64,000 nt of DNA from Diphasiastrum complanatum (lineage: Eukaryota > Streptophyta > Lycopodiopsida > Lycopodiales > Lycopodiaceae), in NCBI GenBank assembly GCA_029204225.1, contig CM055092.1, forward strand, positions 58,450,698 through 58,514,697. The letters are read 5' to 3'. The position numbers and the translations under genes are program-made. This document shows, piece after piece, positions 9,481 through 20,245 of the stretch (position 1 is its first letter; every line of letters starts with the position of its first letter). The notes under the pieces are model-generated. The model was not told the DNA's origin, did not search any database, and was given only the letters and a program-made list of their open reading frames with translations.

Positions 9481-11050
9481 CTTCTTCAAGGATTTGGGCC
9501 ATTACGTGAGGTTCAAGCATAGATTTTTGATGAATTTTGATGGTTCAACTTGTGCTAATCTTATGAAATCATAATCTATTGTTTTCCTCATCATTTCAAG
9601 TGTTTTAGGATCCTTATTTGCTGTAATTTTTACATGATTTTGGCACAAAATGGAGGGTAGAATTCAAAATCTAGCAAGTTCAGATCAATTGGTTGGTTAT
9701 AGCTCTGTATTTTGGATTGCATGTGGATTTGGAAAATGTTCTTGCCATTAATTTCCAATTGGGCATGTGAAAAACCCTAGAAAGTGCTAAAATTCATGAT
9801 TTTTGCTTGTTTTTTCATGTAATTGGATGGTAGGAGGTTGTTGAACATCAATTGAAGCTGGATAAAGATGAGTCATAGTCTTTTGAAGTTGTTCTAGAAG
9901 ATAGAGCCAAGAATTCCAACAATTGGGTTTGTAGGAAGTCAAAAATTGACCAATTTTGGTGAATTTTGGGGGATGGATTTCTCTAGATCCATAAGGGGAT
10001 CATTCTGGTTTTTTACAGCATGATTTTTATTCTTTTTTACCTTCTCATAAAGCTATTAGACCTGTAAATTGATGGGTAGAGGCTTATGTTTCAATTCCAT
10101 CAAGTTTGTAGCAATTTTGACTTCTAGAAATCAAGAATTCATGGTTTTCAGCCCATATTGCTTCATAGGATCTGTATGAAGTCTTCATGGAACTCTTAGA
10201 GACCATTTAAGACTATTTGGATCATCACTTTTAGGCTTGGTTGAGTGTTTGCAAGTTTTTAGGCTGATTGGCCTTGAAAAACTGCGCCCTCCTACAAGTT
10301 ATTTGGTTGTTTTGAACTCGCACGTGTGAATCCTAGGTAGTAGGATGACATGGCAAGTGTCTTGTTCACTAGGTCTCCCTCTGTATTGAGCTTTACAGCA
10401 CCCAACTTGGTGTCCTGTAGCCAAAGATATGATCATCTGAAGTTTTGCAATTTTGTGAGCAAAATTGGTAGAATTTCCAATTGTCCTGATTGCATGCATG
10501 TCAATTTCCTATTTTGAGGTACTGTACTTGCATGGAATGTCTGCATGTTGATTCTCAAATTGATCCTGACATGCATAAGTGGTTTAGATCTATTTTAAGT
10601 GGTTATACGCTTGTACTCTAATAGTTGGATACAAAACTGGGTTTTATAGCTAACAATTTCTATAGAACTTGATTTTTATGTAAAATTTCGTAAATGTGAA
10701 AAATCAGTTTAATGTCGCATGTCTTGCATGCCTGATGGACATTAATGTAGTAAAATTAAGAATCAAACAATGAATCGAATTTTTGATTTCGATTGCTTAG
10801 TAATTGATAGTGGTCTTTTACGAATTTTTTAGAAAACGTAAAAAAAAAAAAAATTAAAAAAAAAATTAAAAGTGCGAAAACTCAAAATTTTTAGTTTTTT
10901 CAAGTTTCTTGTAATATGTATGAAATTGACTAAAATAAGTGATTTCACCATGCTGGAGTCAATTTCAGTTAGTTTTTGGTCAACTGTACTTCACTATGAG
11001 TTAATCTGATAATAACTAAATTTAGTAATTTCCATGATAGATATATCGAG
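9481..11050. other. AT-rich spacer, no gene seen
   Basis: The spacer is AT-rich with no coding signature. A poly(A)-rich tract lies near 10840-10870 and a CGCACGTGTGAA box near 10319. It may be LTR or leader sequence of the gypsy fragment that follows, but no primer-binding site was found. Confidence 0.45.
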
Positions 11051-11500
11051 ATGATCGAAGAAACTTCAAATCAAGCTGCAAATCCAGGTGCGCCATCTTA
11101 TGTGGTGATTTGTCAGCAATTGAGTACGGTGCTCAATGATATAAATAATCATAATCAGAATCAGATGAGAGATCAGCAAATGGAGGTTCTGTTAAATCAA
11201 GTCAAATTGATATCTTCACCCAATCTCGGTTTTCAACCGGAGGTTTATGCGGGCGAGAAGAAGAAGAAGAAACCTGAGGTCGTTGAGGACTGGCTGGCCA
11301 AGTGGAGTAGTTACTTCAATCTGCACGGTGTTCCTGATGAGAAAAAAATTGAAAGTGTCGTGCTGTTCTTACGCGGCAAAGCGTCATCGTGGTGGCAAGA
11401 TTTATTGGTGAAGCCAACTACTTGGGAGACGTTTGCAGAAGTTTTCAAGAAAGATTTCGTAGTTGCCGATGACGTGGACTACTACTTACATCTGCTTGTT
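11051..11500 (+). pseudogene. Ty3/gypsy gag fragment
   Basis: The frame opens with ATG at 11051. The centre is a Retrotrans_gag-type domain: VVEDWLAKWSSYFNLHGVP, then KKIESVVLFLRGKASSWW and TTWETFAEVFKKDF. The pattern W-x-F/Y-x6-G-x-P-x-E/D-x3-I-x4-LRG-A-x2-WW is typical of plant gypsy capsids. A polylysine run precedes it. The match ends near 11490, where sequence coding on the opposite strand begins, so capsid C-terminus and nucleocapsid are missing. Confidence 0.85.
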
Positions 11501-12065
11501 CCTTTTCGAAAGGACTTGTCTTGGATCTTCGCTTAGCCTTCTTAGTAGGAATTGATCATGGAGGTGATGACTTCTGAGACGATGATGTCTTGCTAGAATT
11601 CTAACTTGTAGAATCATCCTCAACTTTTCCTTTTTGTTTATCCAGTAAAGGTGGCACATTCGCTGAATGAATCTTTTGAGGAGGATTTTGCCATTTCAAG
11701 ACCGTATTATAAAGTTGCTTGGCTTGTTTCTTCGTCATTGACCTTGTGATCATGTCTTCCTTCAAGATAACTGCTTTGGGTGGTTTTATCGTTGGTTCAT
11801 CAGGAACATTATGCACTCCAAATCTGGTCGGATCCATATGATTTAGAATCTGCTCATCCGTAAGTTCTGCATTGTCATCATAAGTCAAGGCATGGCTCAC
11901 AGGTATCATCTTTAATCGGATCTGGTACATGATGGTTTTTCTCTCTCTACCCGAGGAGAGCAGCTTGTTTTTACTTAGAATATTTTCTGAATACTTCCCA
12001 CATGTGTGAGTGAGAGTTGGAAGTGATTGAATGCATGTAGTAGTGTGTTTTTGCCATAGAATCAA
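11501..12065 (-). pseudogene. Polyprotein C-terminal tail fragment (probably gypsy)
   Basis: Read leftward: VSHALTYDDNAELTDEQILNHM, then MITRSMTKKQAKQLYN and a Lys/Ser-rich end. An ITRS-x-(T/A)KK element is common at the C-terminus of plant gypsy polyproteins, after the integrase. Past the TAG near 11601, the same frame still looks coding (Lys/Ser-rich) to about 11500. The junction with the plus-strand gag is tail-to-tail. Family assignment rests on this short motif. Confidence 0.5.
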
Positions 12066-12167
12066 AGATAGATCTTGAATGTCAATCTAGTCTTGATCTT
12101 GGTGCATCTACACACCTTAGGAGATCACAAGTACATGTTGTAGACAGTCCACACGTGTGAAATCAAC

Positions 12168-12492
12168 AGATTTGAGTACGAGATCGAGTCTCATTCTTGG
12201 TTTGCAATTCTTCCCATAAATCTTTTGCGTTCAAAATTGATGTAGTATCTAGCATTATATTGTCATGCACTAGAGATGCAATAATTGCTATGGCTTTGTC
12301 ATTTTTTAAACTCCATTCTCAAATTTCTTTGCTAGGAGTAGCTACTGGCTTCTTCTTAATTGGTTCTACCCATTGCCATAGACCTTCGCCCTTCAATAAG
12401 AGTGAAGTCTTTAATTTCCAAATCAAGTAGTTTGAACCTTCTGGGTCCAAGATCGTAGTGATCTTAGCTTGAATATTGATGATGGACGACAT
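12168..12492 (-). pseudogene. Copia gag N-terminal fragment
   Basis: From ATG at 12492 the reading runs MSSIINIQAKITTILDPEGS, NYLIWKLKTSLLLKGEGLWQ, a TGA, then NDKAIAIIASLVHDNIM and NAKDLWEELQ. N/D-Y-x-I-W-K-x2-L, W-x-NDKAIAII and A-K-D-L-W-x2-L are hallmarks of copia gag (UBN2 type). It is cut at about 12168, where sequence with an ACACGTGT box begins. The upstream leader holds repeated primer-binding-site-like motifs. Confidence 0.85.
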
Positions 12493-12552
12493 CTTCTAAT
12501 TTTCTGAAACACTCCAGATAGCGGCTTGCTGATGGAGAATGTTGAGAGGGAT

Positions 12553-12664
12553 GCAAAGATACCACTGTATTGACTCTAATTCATTCTGATATCATTGTAT
12601 CAACTTTGAGCCTATATACTCTGACACCATTGTATCAGATTTAATTCCATATGCTCCGATATCA
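12553..12664 (-). repeat. Four primer-binding-site-like repeats in a copia leader
   Basis: On the minus strand, four 12-mers resemble TGGTATCAGAGC (complement of plant initiator tRNA-Met 3' end): TGATATCGGAGC (12653-12664), TGGTGTCAGAGT (12618-12629), TGATATCAGAAT (12583-12594) and TGGTATCTTTGC (12553-12564), each with two or three mismatches. Spacing is 35, 35 and 30 bases and the spacers are related (ATACAATG). They lie between the LTR-like sequence above and the gag ATG at 12492. Confidence 0.75.
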
Positions 12665-12689
12665 CTATAGGAAAAATAGTAATTATTCT

Positions 12690-13200
12690 TTCACAGAGAA
12701 CACGATGAAAGTTTGAATAAATCAAACTAATATAAATGTCTTCAATTGGAACTGTATCTGATCTATGTACTGATAGATTTGCGAATTGTTTGCGACAAAT
12801 GACAATTCTTGAGCTTGATGAAAAAATCTAGAATATTTTGCGAACTGTTCGTGACAGTTTCACGATAGGTGAGCTTGAAGAACAGTCCAGAAGATTTTCC
12901 AAATTGTTCGCAACAATTTCGTGACATCTGAGGTTTGAACAAGAAACAAAATATTTATTTTGTGACAAGATTTTGTTCGCGAATCTTTTGAGCTTCAACA
13001 AGAAAGCCATGAGCTTCTACAGGTAGTTGTTTTGCGAATCTTTCGTGTTGACTGCAAGACAAAGTTTGCGAATCCTTCAAGGTTGATCATGAAAAAAAAT
13101 GTTTCGAGTTCGTGTTCGTTTCTTATCCTTGTGTCAAGTAAACTACGCACTTTGTTAGTAGAATCAAGATTTGTTTGATCAGTCGTTCTACATTCCTTTC
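12690..13200 (-). repeat. LTR-like region with degenerate ~60-bp TTCGCGA-type repeats
   Basis: Repeated blocks of GCGAA(T/C)TGTT, a GAGCTT(G/C)A stretch and an AT-rich end recur roughly every 60 bases from about 12780 to 13080. The left part (GAACACGATGAAAGTTTGAA, ATCAA, GATCTATGTACTGATAGA) matches 41077-41155 in order and orientation. Position upstream of the PBS-like cluster suggests this is the 5' LTR of the copia whose gag lies at 12168-12492. Confidence 0.6.
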
Positions 13201-13235
13201 TTTTTTTTTGCTTCCGTGTTTGTGTGTATGCTTGT

Positions 13236-13884
13236 TGTGAAAGTTTTCAGATCATTATGATCCAAACCACTTGAAAGATCTTTGGTTAGATAGAGAAATA
13301 CACTACCAATCTCACCAATGTAGACAAATCAACATCTACACACAAAATGAGATGCAAACACTAATAGAACTTAATCAAACTTGAATGAAATGATTATGTA
13401 CTATTTCTTTCCATACAAAACCAGCAAGCTACTGTCATTCACACATGTGAAACCGAAAATAGCAATTATGGATCATTCTACACATAAAATTGCAAAGCAA
13501 TCACCAATATAGTGCACCAATGGATAGTAGAACCCAAGAGAACCATGTATAGGCATGAAATGAGATAGAGAAGAGAGAAGATCACCGTCTCCACGAGTCA
13601 CATCCTTTTATAATAGGTCCAAACCCTATTTGGCCACTTGGCTTTCCCTCCAAAATACAAACCCTATGATCTTTGGGTCTAGATTCAATGTACCCAACTA
13701 TTTAAATTTGAATCTCCTAAAACTCGCCTCCAAACTTTCCCACACTTTCAAAAAGTGTTTATTCAAATGAATTTAGACTAATGGACCTTGAAAAGTTATT
13801 CTCTAATTCTAAAACAAGTTTTGGCCTCAATATGCCAAATATAAAAATATTGACAAAATGATCAAACTAGTTGAATCTTTCACA
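13236..13884 (-). mobile_element. Copia B 3' LTR (minus-strand element)
   Basis: A 649-base sequence bounded by TGTGAAAG and its inverse (TTTCACA) matches, inverted, the 645-base LTR at 25420-26064 over its whole length. Its position just after the RNase H end of the minus-strand copia makes it the 3' LTR. GAGGGAG lies directly before the LTR start, as the polypurine tract. An ACACATGTGAA box occupies the position where the other copy has ACACGTGTGAA. Confidence 0.9.
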
Positions 13885-14960
13885 CTCCCTCTTCAACTAG
13901 TTTTAGCATAGACTTTGATAGCACTCCAAGTGAAGTCCTATGCTTCATGAACAAGTCCTTTTCCAATGCTTTAGTGAAGATATCAGGTACACATTCCCTT
14001 GAAGACACATGTTGAAGCTCCACCTCCTTTGCAATGACTTGCACCCTCACAAAATGTTGCAATATCATTTCAATGAGCCATGAAGAATCAAATAGAATGT
14101 AAACGAGATGATTCCACCATGCTTCCAACTCTGAACTCTCTAGAGAAATACATCAAACAAACAATAAATGTGAGTGGTTAAGATGTAGCTTGCATGTCTC
14201 CTCCTTATTTGTCCTTTGTTGCCTTGTATCCACCATGATACTCCATGAATGAGCCTCCATCTCCATCTTGCCATAAGATATTATCATACCTTGATGACTT
14301 GACCATGAATGAGTGACATAATGAACCTCAAATAGCTTCATTTTCATCAACAAAACCATCCAAGAATGCTAGTACAAATCTAACATCAAAATGATGTTCC
14401 CCAATGTAGCTAGTTTTACCATATCTTGATAATTTGCACACATCCACATGAAAATGCTCAAACATGAGACAGTACAAGTAAAGTAAACTTGAAAAACACT
14501 TTCTTGCTGTTTCTTTGATCTTACTTAAGTCTTCAATAAGCTACAAAAATACATCCATAACATCTTTGCCAATTACCTCTCCTTTGATGCTCTTGACTAG
14601 CTCCAAATTGCCAACTTCCCTTTTGACTAGTTGAAGCACTTTGAGATCAACCTCTTGATCTTCAATTTAACCATCAAAGTTACTGAAAAAAACTTTGTTT
14701 TCCAGATCCATTACTTGATTTTCCAACAAGATAACATCCATCCAATTTCATAGCTCCATGTACACAAGAAGATCCTCCAAATGATGTTTCACTCTTCATA
14801 AGAGCTTGATACTCCAGATCCATTGCTTGGATCCACTCATCTTCTTTCCTCGCTTGATCTACACTTTTAGGCTCATCCAAAGAGGTTAGGAAAGCAACAT
14901 AATTTCCAGAAACTAATTGCTTACCCTTTTGATCATATGTGAGCCTTGAAGGTACTTGTC
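13885..14960 (-). pseudogene. Copia B RNase H end and RT remnants
   Basis: Near the LTR the frame reads LQHFVRVQVIAKEVELQHVS, RECVPDIFTKALEKDLFMKH and LGVLSKSMLKL, the C-terminal copia RNase H. At the upstream end, DEPKSVDQARKEDEWIQAMD with LEYQALMKSETS is the RT start, which then breaks off near 14790. The RT core, including YVDD and most of RNase H, is not recognisable in the roughly 650 bases between. That stretch has only weak coding traces (for example AFLDGFVDENEA near 14360), so it is deleted or replaced. Confidence 0.8.
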
Positions 14961-16211
14961 TTTATCTTGATGTTCTCCTTGGCTTTTGACTTGATGAAGG
15001 TCCACCATCATCACCATACAAAGTAGGATCCTTTTCATCAACATCAAGAATGTTAGATCCATCCACACTACCATCAATCATGCTTGAAGATACTTTTGGA
15101 ATGTTCCCCTCATCAAAAATGACATCTCTACCAACAATCACTTTGTTAGTAGAAGGAATGTAAACCTTGTAGGCTTTACTCACCTCACTATATCCAACAA
15201 AAATACCTCTTCTTGAAGATGGATCCTCCTTGGTCCTATCATCAAGAGTGATGTTGACATAGCATGTGCATCCAAAGGTTCTTAGAAAGTTGACACTCGG
15301 CCTCCTCTTGAATAGCATCTCAAAAGGTGTCCTTCCATCCAAAATAGCACTCGGCCACCTATTGCACAATTGGCACACAACAAAGCTTGATTCAAAATGG
15401 TTTGTCAAGATTAGCACTCAAACTCATAGCATTAGCACTTTCACATAAAGTCCTATTATTCCTTTCAGCCACTCCATTTTGTTGTGGGGTCCTTGATGTT
15501 GTATACTCCCTCTTGATCCCATGCTCATCACAAAAGGCCTTGAACTTGGTAGATATATACTCACCACCATTGTCACTCCTTAAGCACTTGATCTTTGTGG
15601 AAAATTGGTTCTCCCTTGCATTCTTGAACTTGATAAAGACATCATACACTTCATCCTTGATCTTTAGTAGATAGATCCAACAAAATCTACTAAAATCATC
15701 AATGAATGTTACATACATCTTAGCTCCACTATTGCTAATTGTAGTAAATCCATAGAAAATCAGAATGTACAAGTTGAAAAGGCTTTCTAGATTTAGATGT
15801 ATATCTAGTATAAGGTAGTCTATGTGACTTAGACAAAGTAGAAGACTCAGAAACATGTTTGATGCCACTTAAGGAACTTGGAAGACCTATCACAAACTTG
15901 AAGTTGAGGTGTCCCATCCTTTTATGCCAAACCTCTTGAGTAGGTATTTGCACCCTTGCAACACATCCAACTTGGTTAGCAATAACACAAGCATCTAGTT
16001 TGAACAACTTCCCTTGTCTTTTACCTTTTTCAACCAAGACATCCTTCCTTTTGATCAAACAAGCATCTCCATCAAACTCCACCTTGAGGCCTTTACTTAG
16101 CATTTGACTCACACTAAGAAAATTCTTGGTAATAGATGGAATAAACAAGACATCCTCCAAATGAACATTCCTATTTGTAGAGAGAGCAATAGAATTTTTT
16201 ATGCCAAAAAA
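14961..16211 (-). pseudogene. Copia B integrase and GAG-pre-integrase
   Basis: Starting at the right: NVHLEDVLFIPSITKNFLSV, KRQGKLFKLDACV, WHKRMGHLN, SKSHRLPYTR, LVHSD (first Asp), a frameshift near 15745, FIDDFSRFCWIYLL, LRSDNGGEY (second Asp), RTPQQNGVAERNN (Glu), then a lost G and a 5-base deletion near 15360-15395 that end the frame. It resumes as SAILDGRTPFEMLF, FGCTCYVNI, GIFVGYSEVSKAYKVYIPS. Compared with the plus-strand copy at 31440, the breaks are small indels. The gag-proximal end stops at about 16211 where a gypsy LTR begins. Confidence 0.9.
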
Positions 16212-17464
16212 ATGTTAAATATTGAATATCAACTTAAATATGGCATGATATACTAAAAAATGAAGATATGAGCTGGTTAAGTATAAATCATGAAGAGGCC
16301 TAAGCCATTTTTCGGGAATATATCTCCTAAGTACTTGCCTTATAATTAAGGGCAAGACCTTTAAAAGGAAAAGACATTGTCTTGGATAACCTTTACTAGG
16401 TTGTCCATACGAAACGACTAGATACAAAAAGACATGATAAACTAGAGTAATTTTAACTCATAGTTAAGTATACCTCCTATGGTGTAGTTGACGTATTTTC
16501 AGTCTAATTGTTAACTAGAACCTTTCGCGGGAGCAACGCACCTATTGTTTTAGAGGTGTGTTTGTTCACCCCGTAGAACATATATTGATCTCACACTTCA
16601 GTCTTGATCATCGAGAGAGAAGAGTTTATGCTTATGTAAGAGATTGAAGAAGTAAATAGAGTTCTGTGAGTTATTCTCTCTTATTTATGTTCTCCGCACT
16701 ACTGAGTGTGAGTGATCTTGAGTCTGCTAACAATCTCTCATGCATTTTATGAATTACCCTATGATCAGACAGACACTCTAGTGCATTACAGTCATTTGTT
16801 GTGTTTCCGTAAAGCATGCTCTAAAGAACTGTCTTTAAACCATCTTATTCGTCTGTCGCAAATACTTTCTTGTCGGCACTCGAATAACGGCTATCTTTGG
16901 TACAGTCTAGCATGATCATTGAATAAAGCTGTATGTATACACATGAGATGACAGTCCTTGTCTGAAAATTGAGTCTTTGATCTATTTTCCTGATTGGCAT
17001 TGACATAAGTTTCTAACGTATTCTAAAACTCTTCATGTTCTTTAACCATTAAGTTAGGCTTTAGTTGTTGAGGACTTCTGTTTAGAAACGAATAGTTCAC
17101 GAACGCCATTAATTAATTGTCTGCACAGTCGCGAATACATCGAACAATTCTTGATTCTCTGTTGACACCTTAACCAGCCAGAGTGTAGTACTGTTGTACT
17201 ACTCTGATAACATATCATCTGTAGAACGTGCTTCATTCGATTTGATAGAGGCCAGATTGTTATTCTGAATTTATTAACATTACCCATCCCAATCATAAGT
17301 AATACTGGTTACTTTTTAATGTCTTTCGACAACCTAAATAACACTTGAAACCACTTGCCATAATTGTACCAAAAACATAACTTTTTAATGTTGTCCTCTG
17401 TGGGAACGACATTATTTACTATAAAATCTATATTAACCCTGTTGGTATAGTACGACATATACCA
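16212..17464 (+). mobile_element. Gypsy-1 5' LTR
   Basis: The LTR starts with TG at about 16212, directly at the point where copia B stops, and ends in CA at 17464, five bases before a primer-binding site. Length about 1.25 kb. No coding sequence is seen. No matching 3' LTR is recognised in the window, because the other end of this element is interrupted at 25420. Confidence 0.75.
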
Positions 17465-17469
17465 ATTTT

Positions 17470-17486
17470 TGGCGCCGTTGCCAGGG
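17470..17486 (+). other. Gypsy-1 primer-binding site (tRNA-Asp type)
   Basis: TGGCGCCGTTGCCAGGG follows the LTR after a short ATTTT spacer. TGGCGCCGTTGCC is the known primer site of plant Athila/Tat-related gypsy elements, complementary to the 3' end of tRNA-Asp. Confidence 0.85.
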
Positions 17487-17539
17487 ATAGTTTAGAAAAG
17501 TTATAAGAAATCTGACAAATCCATCTTCATCTCTAGTGT

Positions 17540-19112
17540 ATGTCATATAGAGAATCCAGATTAGAACGATACCGTAATCTTAGAGAGGAATTTTTACGAA
17601 GACAAAGTGAGAATACTACTCGAAGAAATCTAGACGAAATCACTGCCCAGTTACTTAAACTCCTGATTAGCTTCGGTATGGAGGGTCCTGCTGCATGTTT
17701 CACTTCTATCTCTGAAATTAAATATGATTATTTTAAAGGGACTTCTTTCGATTATGCAAATAGCTATGTCTCACAATTTGAGTCAATCGCTAATGCGAAT
17801 AACGAGGGAACTGACAGACAAACTATGAATTTTCTCTGGTAAGAAAGCAGGCGCACATATGGTACAGTCAAGTTGAACTAGGCCACGTAGGAACCTGGTA
17901 CTTGCTAAAAGATGCGTTTCTGAACCAATTCAGAGAGATTGGTTACAAATCTAGAATTCTTGGACGTCTGAACAATGTTCAGAAGAAGAGTAAAGAATCC
18001 CTTCGCAAATATACATGTAAGGTTAAAATCTCATAGGAAAACTAACTGGTGTATATCCTGTGGATATGCAGATCGAATGATTTTTGCCTGGTTTACGACC
18101 AAAAATTGATCGGTATTGCAAACAAGGGGACGTGACCTCCTTAGCAGCAGTAATAGCTAGTGCCGAGAATTTCGAGACCTAGAAACTAGCACGAAAGCGA
18201 TGATCGATTAAGAAATCTTGAAAGTCGAAGACTGATTCTAGTGACAGCGATGAAGATTCAGATTCAGATTCAAGTACCAGTTCTTCAAGCTCGGAAACTG
18301 AAAGCAGCGATTCATCCGAATCAGAAGCTGACAAAGGAGAGAAAAAGAATAAACGACGAACTAAACGAAAGGACGACACGAAAGTTGTCGAGAATAAGTC
18401 GTCAACTTTCAAAGTGAAAAAGATCTGGAAGAGTAATATGACTGACCTTAATAAAAAGTTCAATGACTTGAAAGTGCAGATCTCTGAAGTTGCAGATAAA
18501 AGACCAAAAGCGTCTTCTTCCAACTCAGGAATGTGGTGTACGACATGTGGAACTTTTGGACACACTAAGGAAGACTGCACTACTGTGAATGTCAAATACA
18601 TTGAAGATCATGCCTAGGAGGTACTATTTATTTTTCAAAATGATACGATTACTAACTATGTACAGGGTACTGCAGCATCAGCCCATCAGGACAGACCCAA
18701 GTTCGCACCAAGAAGACATAATCCTCCTGAATTTGTTGGACCAGTAAAGTCTCAAACCGCGACTAAACCAGTTTCGGGCAACTGTTACAACTGTGGAGAG
18801 CCGGGACATTTTTCTACTGACTGTCCTCAACTGCGAAAGTCAATTGGTTATGTACCATTATGTTCGAATTGCAAAGAGCCTGGCCACAAGTATCTTGATT
18901 GCCCTCAGTTGCAGAAGCCGCTACCCAAATATCAGTATGTAGCAAAACCAACTGCTGTAGACACAAAAGCGAAAGCTGCGACTGATGCTATTGTGCAAAG
19001 AGTTGATGTTATTGAAGAAAAACTAGCAAAGACAGAAGATCAGTCCTGGCCAAGTGATGTGGAGAAATTATTTCAAGGTCACAACGAGAAGCAAAAGCTC
19101 CTCGAAACCTAA
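17540..19112 (+). pseudogene. Gypsy-1 gag with three zinc knuckles
   Basis: ATG at 17540 (RESRLERYRNLREEF). A stop at 17840-17842 and shifts follow. Other frames then continue the capsid: VGTWYLLKDAFLNQFREIGY, LGRLNNVQKKSKESL, WFLPGLRPK-like FLPGLRPKIDRYCKQGD. Next comes an acidic Asp/Ser-rich stretch (18230-18330) and a basic cluster KKNKRRTKRK. Three CCHC zinc knuckles are visible: CTTCGTFGHTKEDC (about 18540), CYNCGEPGHFSTDC (about 18787) and CSNCKEPGHKYLDC (about 18865), all with intact C-x2-C-x4-H-x4-C spacing. Gag binds and packages the element RNA. Stops include TAG at about 18616. Confidence 0.88.
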
Positions 19113-19946
19113 TCAGAAATGACAAAGAGCAGAAAATCCTTGAAGAATATATCCTTTAGCAAAACAACGAGCAAATCTACGACTAAGGAAGATCTCAAAG
19201 ATGACCCTGACTATGACCACAATGCTGCGAAGTTATTTGCAAAAGATATCTTGGTAGACGCTGAACTTCAGACAGCTGTTGCAAAAAAGGTGGTCACTTT
19301 TGAGGAAGAGAACGAAGAAATCGCGAAGACGAAATTGTCTAGTACTGTTATCGATAAACCAACCTCAAAATCGAAGACGAAAGAATATGACATCGTGACT
19401 AATATTGGATCCCTTTGTCCGAACATTACTTTTGAACAGCTGTTGGCAGATAACACTTATTGCAGAAAGCAACTGAAAGGCCTTTTTGTGTCCAAAAATA
19501 AGAAAAAAATTTCTCTGTCAGATGCTGGTGTTATGTCTATTGATTTAGGTGATCTCGGTGCACCTGAGATTGATATTACCATTGCAGGATGCCTGATCGA
19601 AAAAGTGCCAATTGGCTCTGGTTTCAGTGTGAATATAATAACAGAAGACACAGCTCATGCTCTGGGGCTGACCGACATTCAACCGACATAGCAAAACATC
19701 GAGTTAGCTGATTTGACACGACGAAAACCTATTGGAGAACTGAAGGATGTCACTGTCTACATTCAACCCAAGCCATTCACAATGAATTTCATTGTTTTCA
19801 AACCACTCGTTTTGTCATCCTATTCTGTGCTGATTGGACACCCTTGGCTTTATCAATCAAACGCAAGTGTACATTGGGAATCTAGAGAGCTGAGATTTCA
19901 GACTGGTGAGACCAATATCGAGGTAAGTCAGCAGAACAAATCATAA
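19113..19946 (+). pseudogene. Gypsy-1 protease, catalytic Asp lost
   Basis: A Lys/Asp-rich linker leads to ISLSDAGVMSIDLGDLGAPE, DITIAGCLIEKVPIGSGFSV, NIITEDTAHALGL, a TAG at 19688-19690, then FIVFKPLVLSSYSVLIGHPW, LYQSNASVHW. The fold and the flap-to-GHPWL end are those of gypsy retropepsins. The active site D-S-G-A/S-S reads G-S-G-F-S: the catalytic Asp is Gly (GGC at 19614-19616), a one-base change from GAC. The copy is therefore catalytically dead even apart from the stop. Confidence 0.85.
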
Positions 19947-20245
19947 CCTAGAGTCGTGACAAATATGAAGGTGAAACTCCTTTGTCCGACACCAGCTTTA
20001 CATCAGAAGAATCTTCATATGCCTTGAATATTTTTTCCAATGGATCTGATATTGAAGTGCAGTACTTTGAATGTTATGAGAATGCTGATGACGAAGAATT
20101 CTTCGATGCCTGCGACGCTGAACCAGATGTTCTGTAGGAAGAAATTAACGTTGCAGACACGAACTCGGAAGAGTCTAACAATTCAAGTGATGAATCTGAA
20201 CACAAATTTGGTAACAAGAATCAAGTTGACGACAAGAAAACATTT

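Noticed and set aside
18179-18601. Ser/Glu-rich minus-strand frame
   Set aside because: It is the antisense shadow of the gypsy-1 gag acidic stretch and zinc knuckle.
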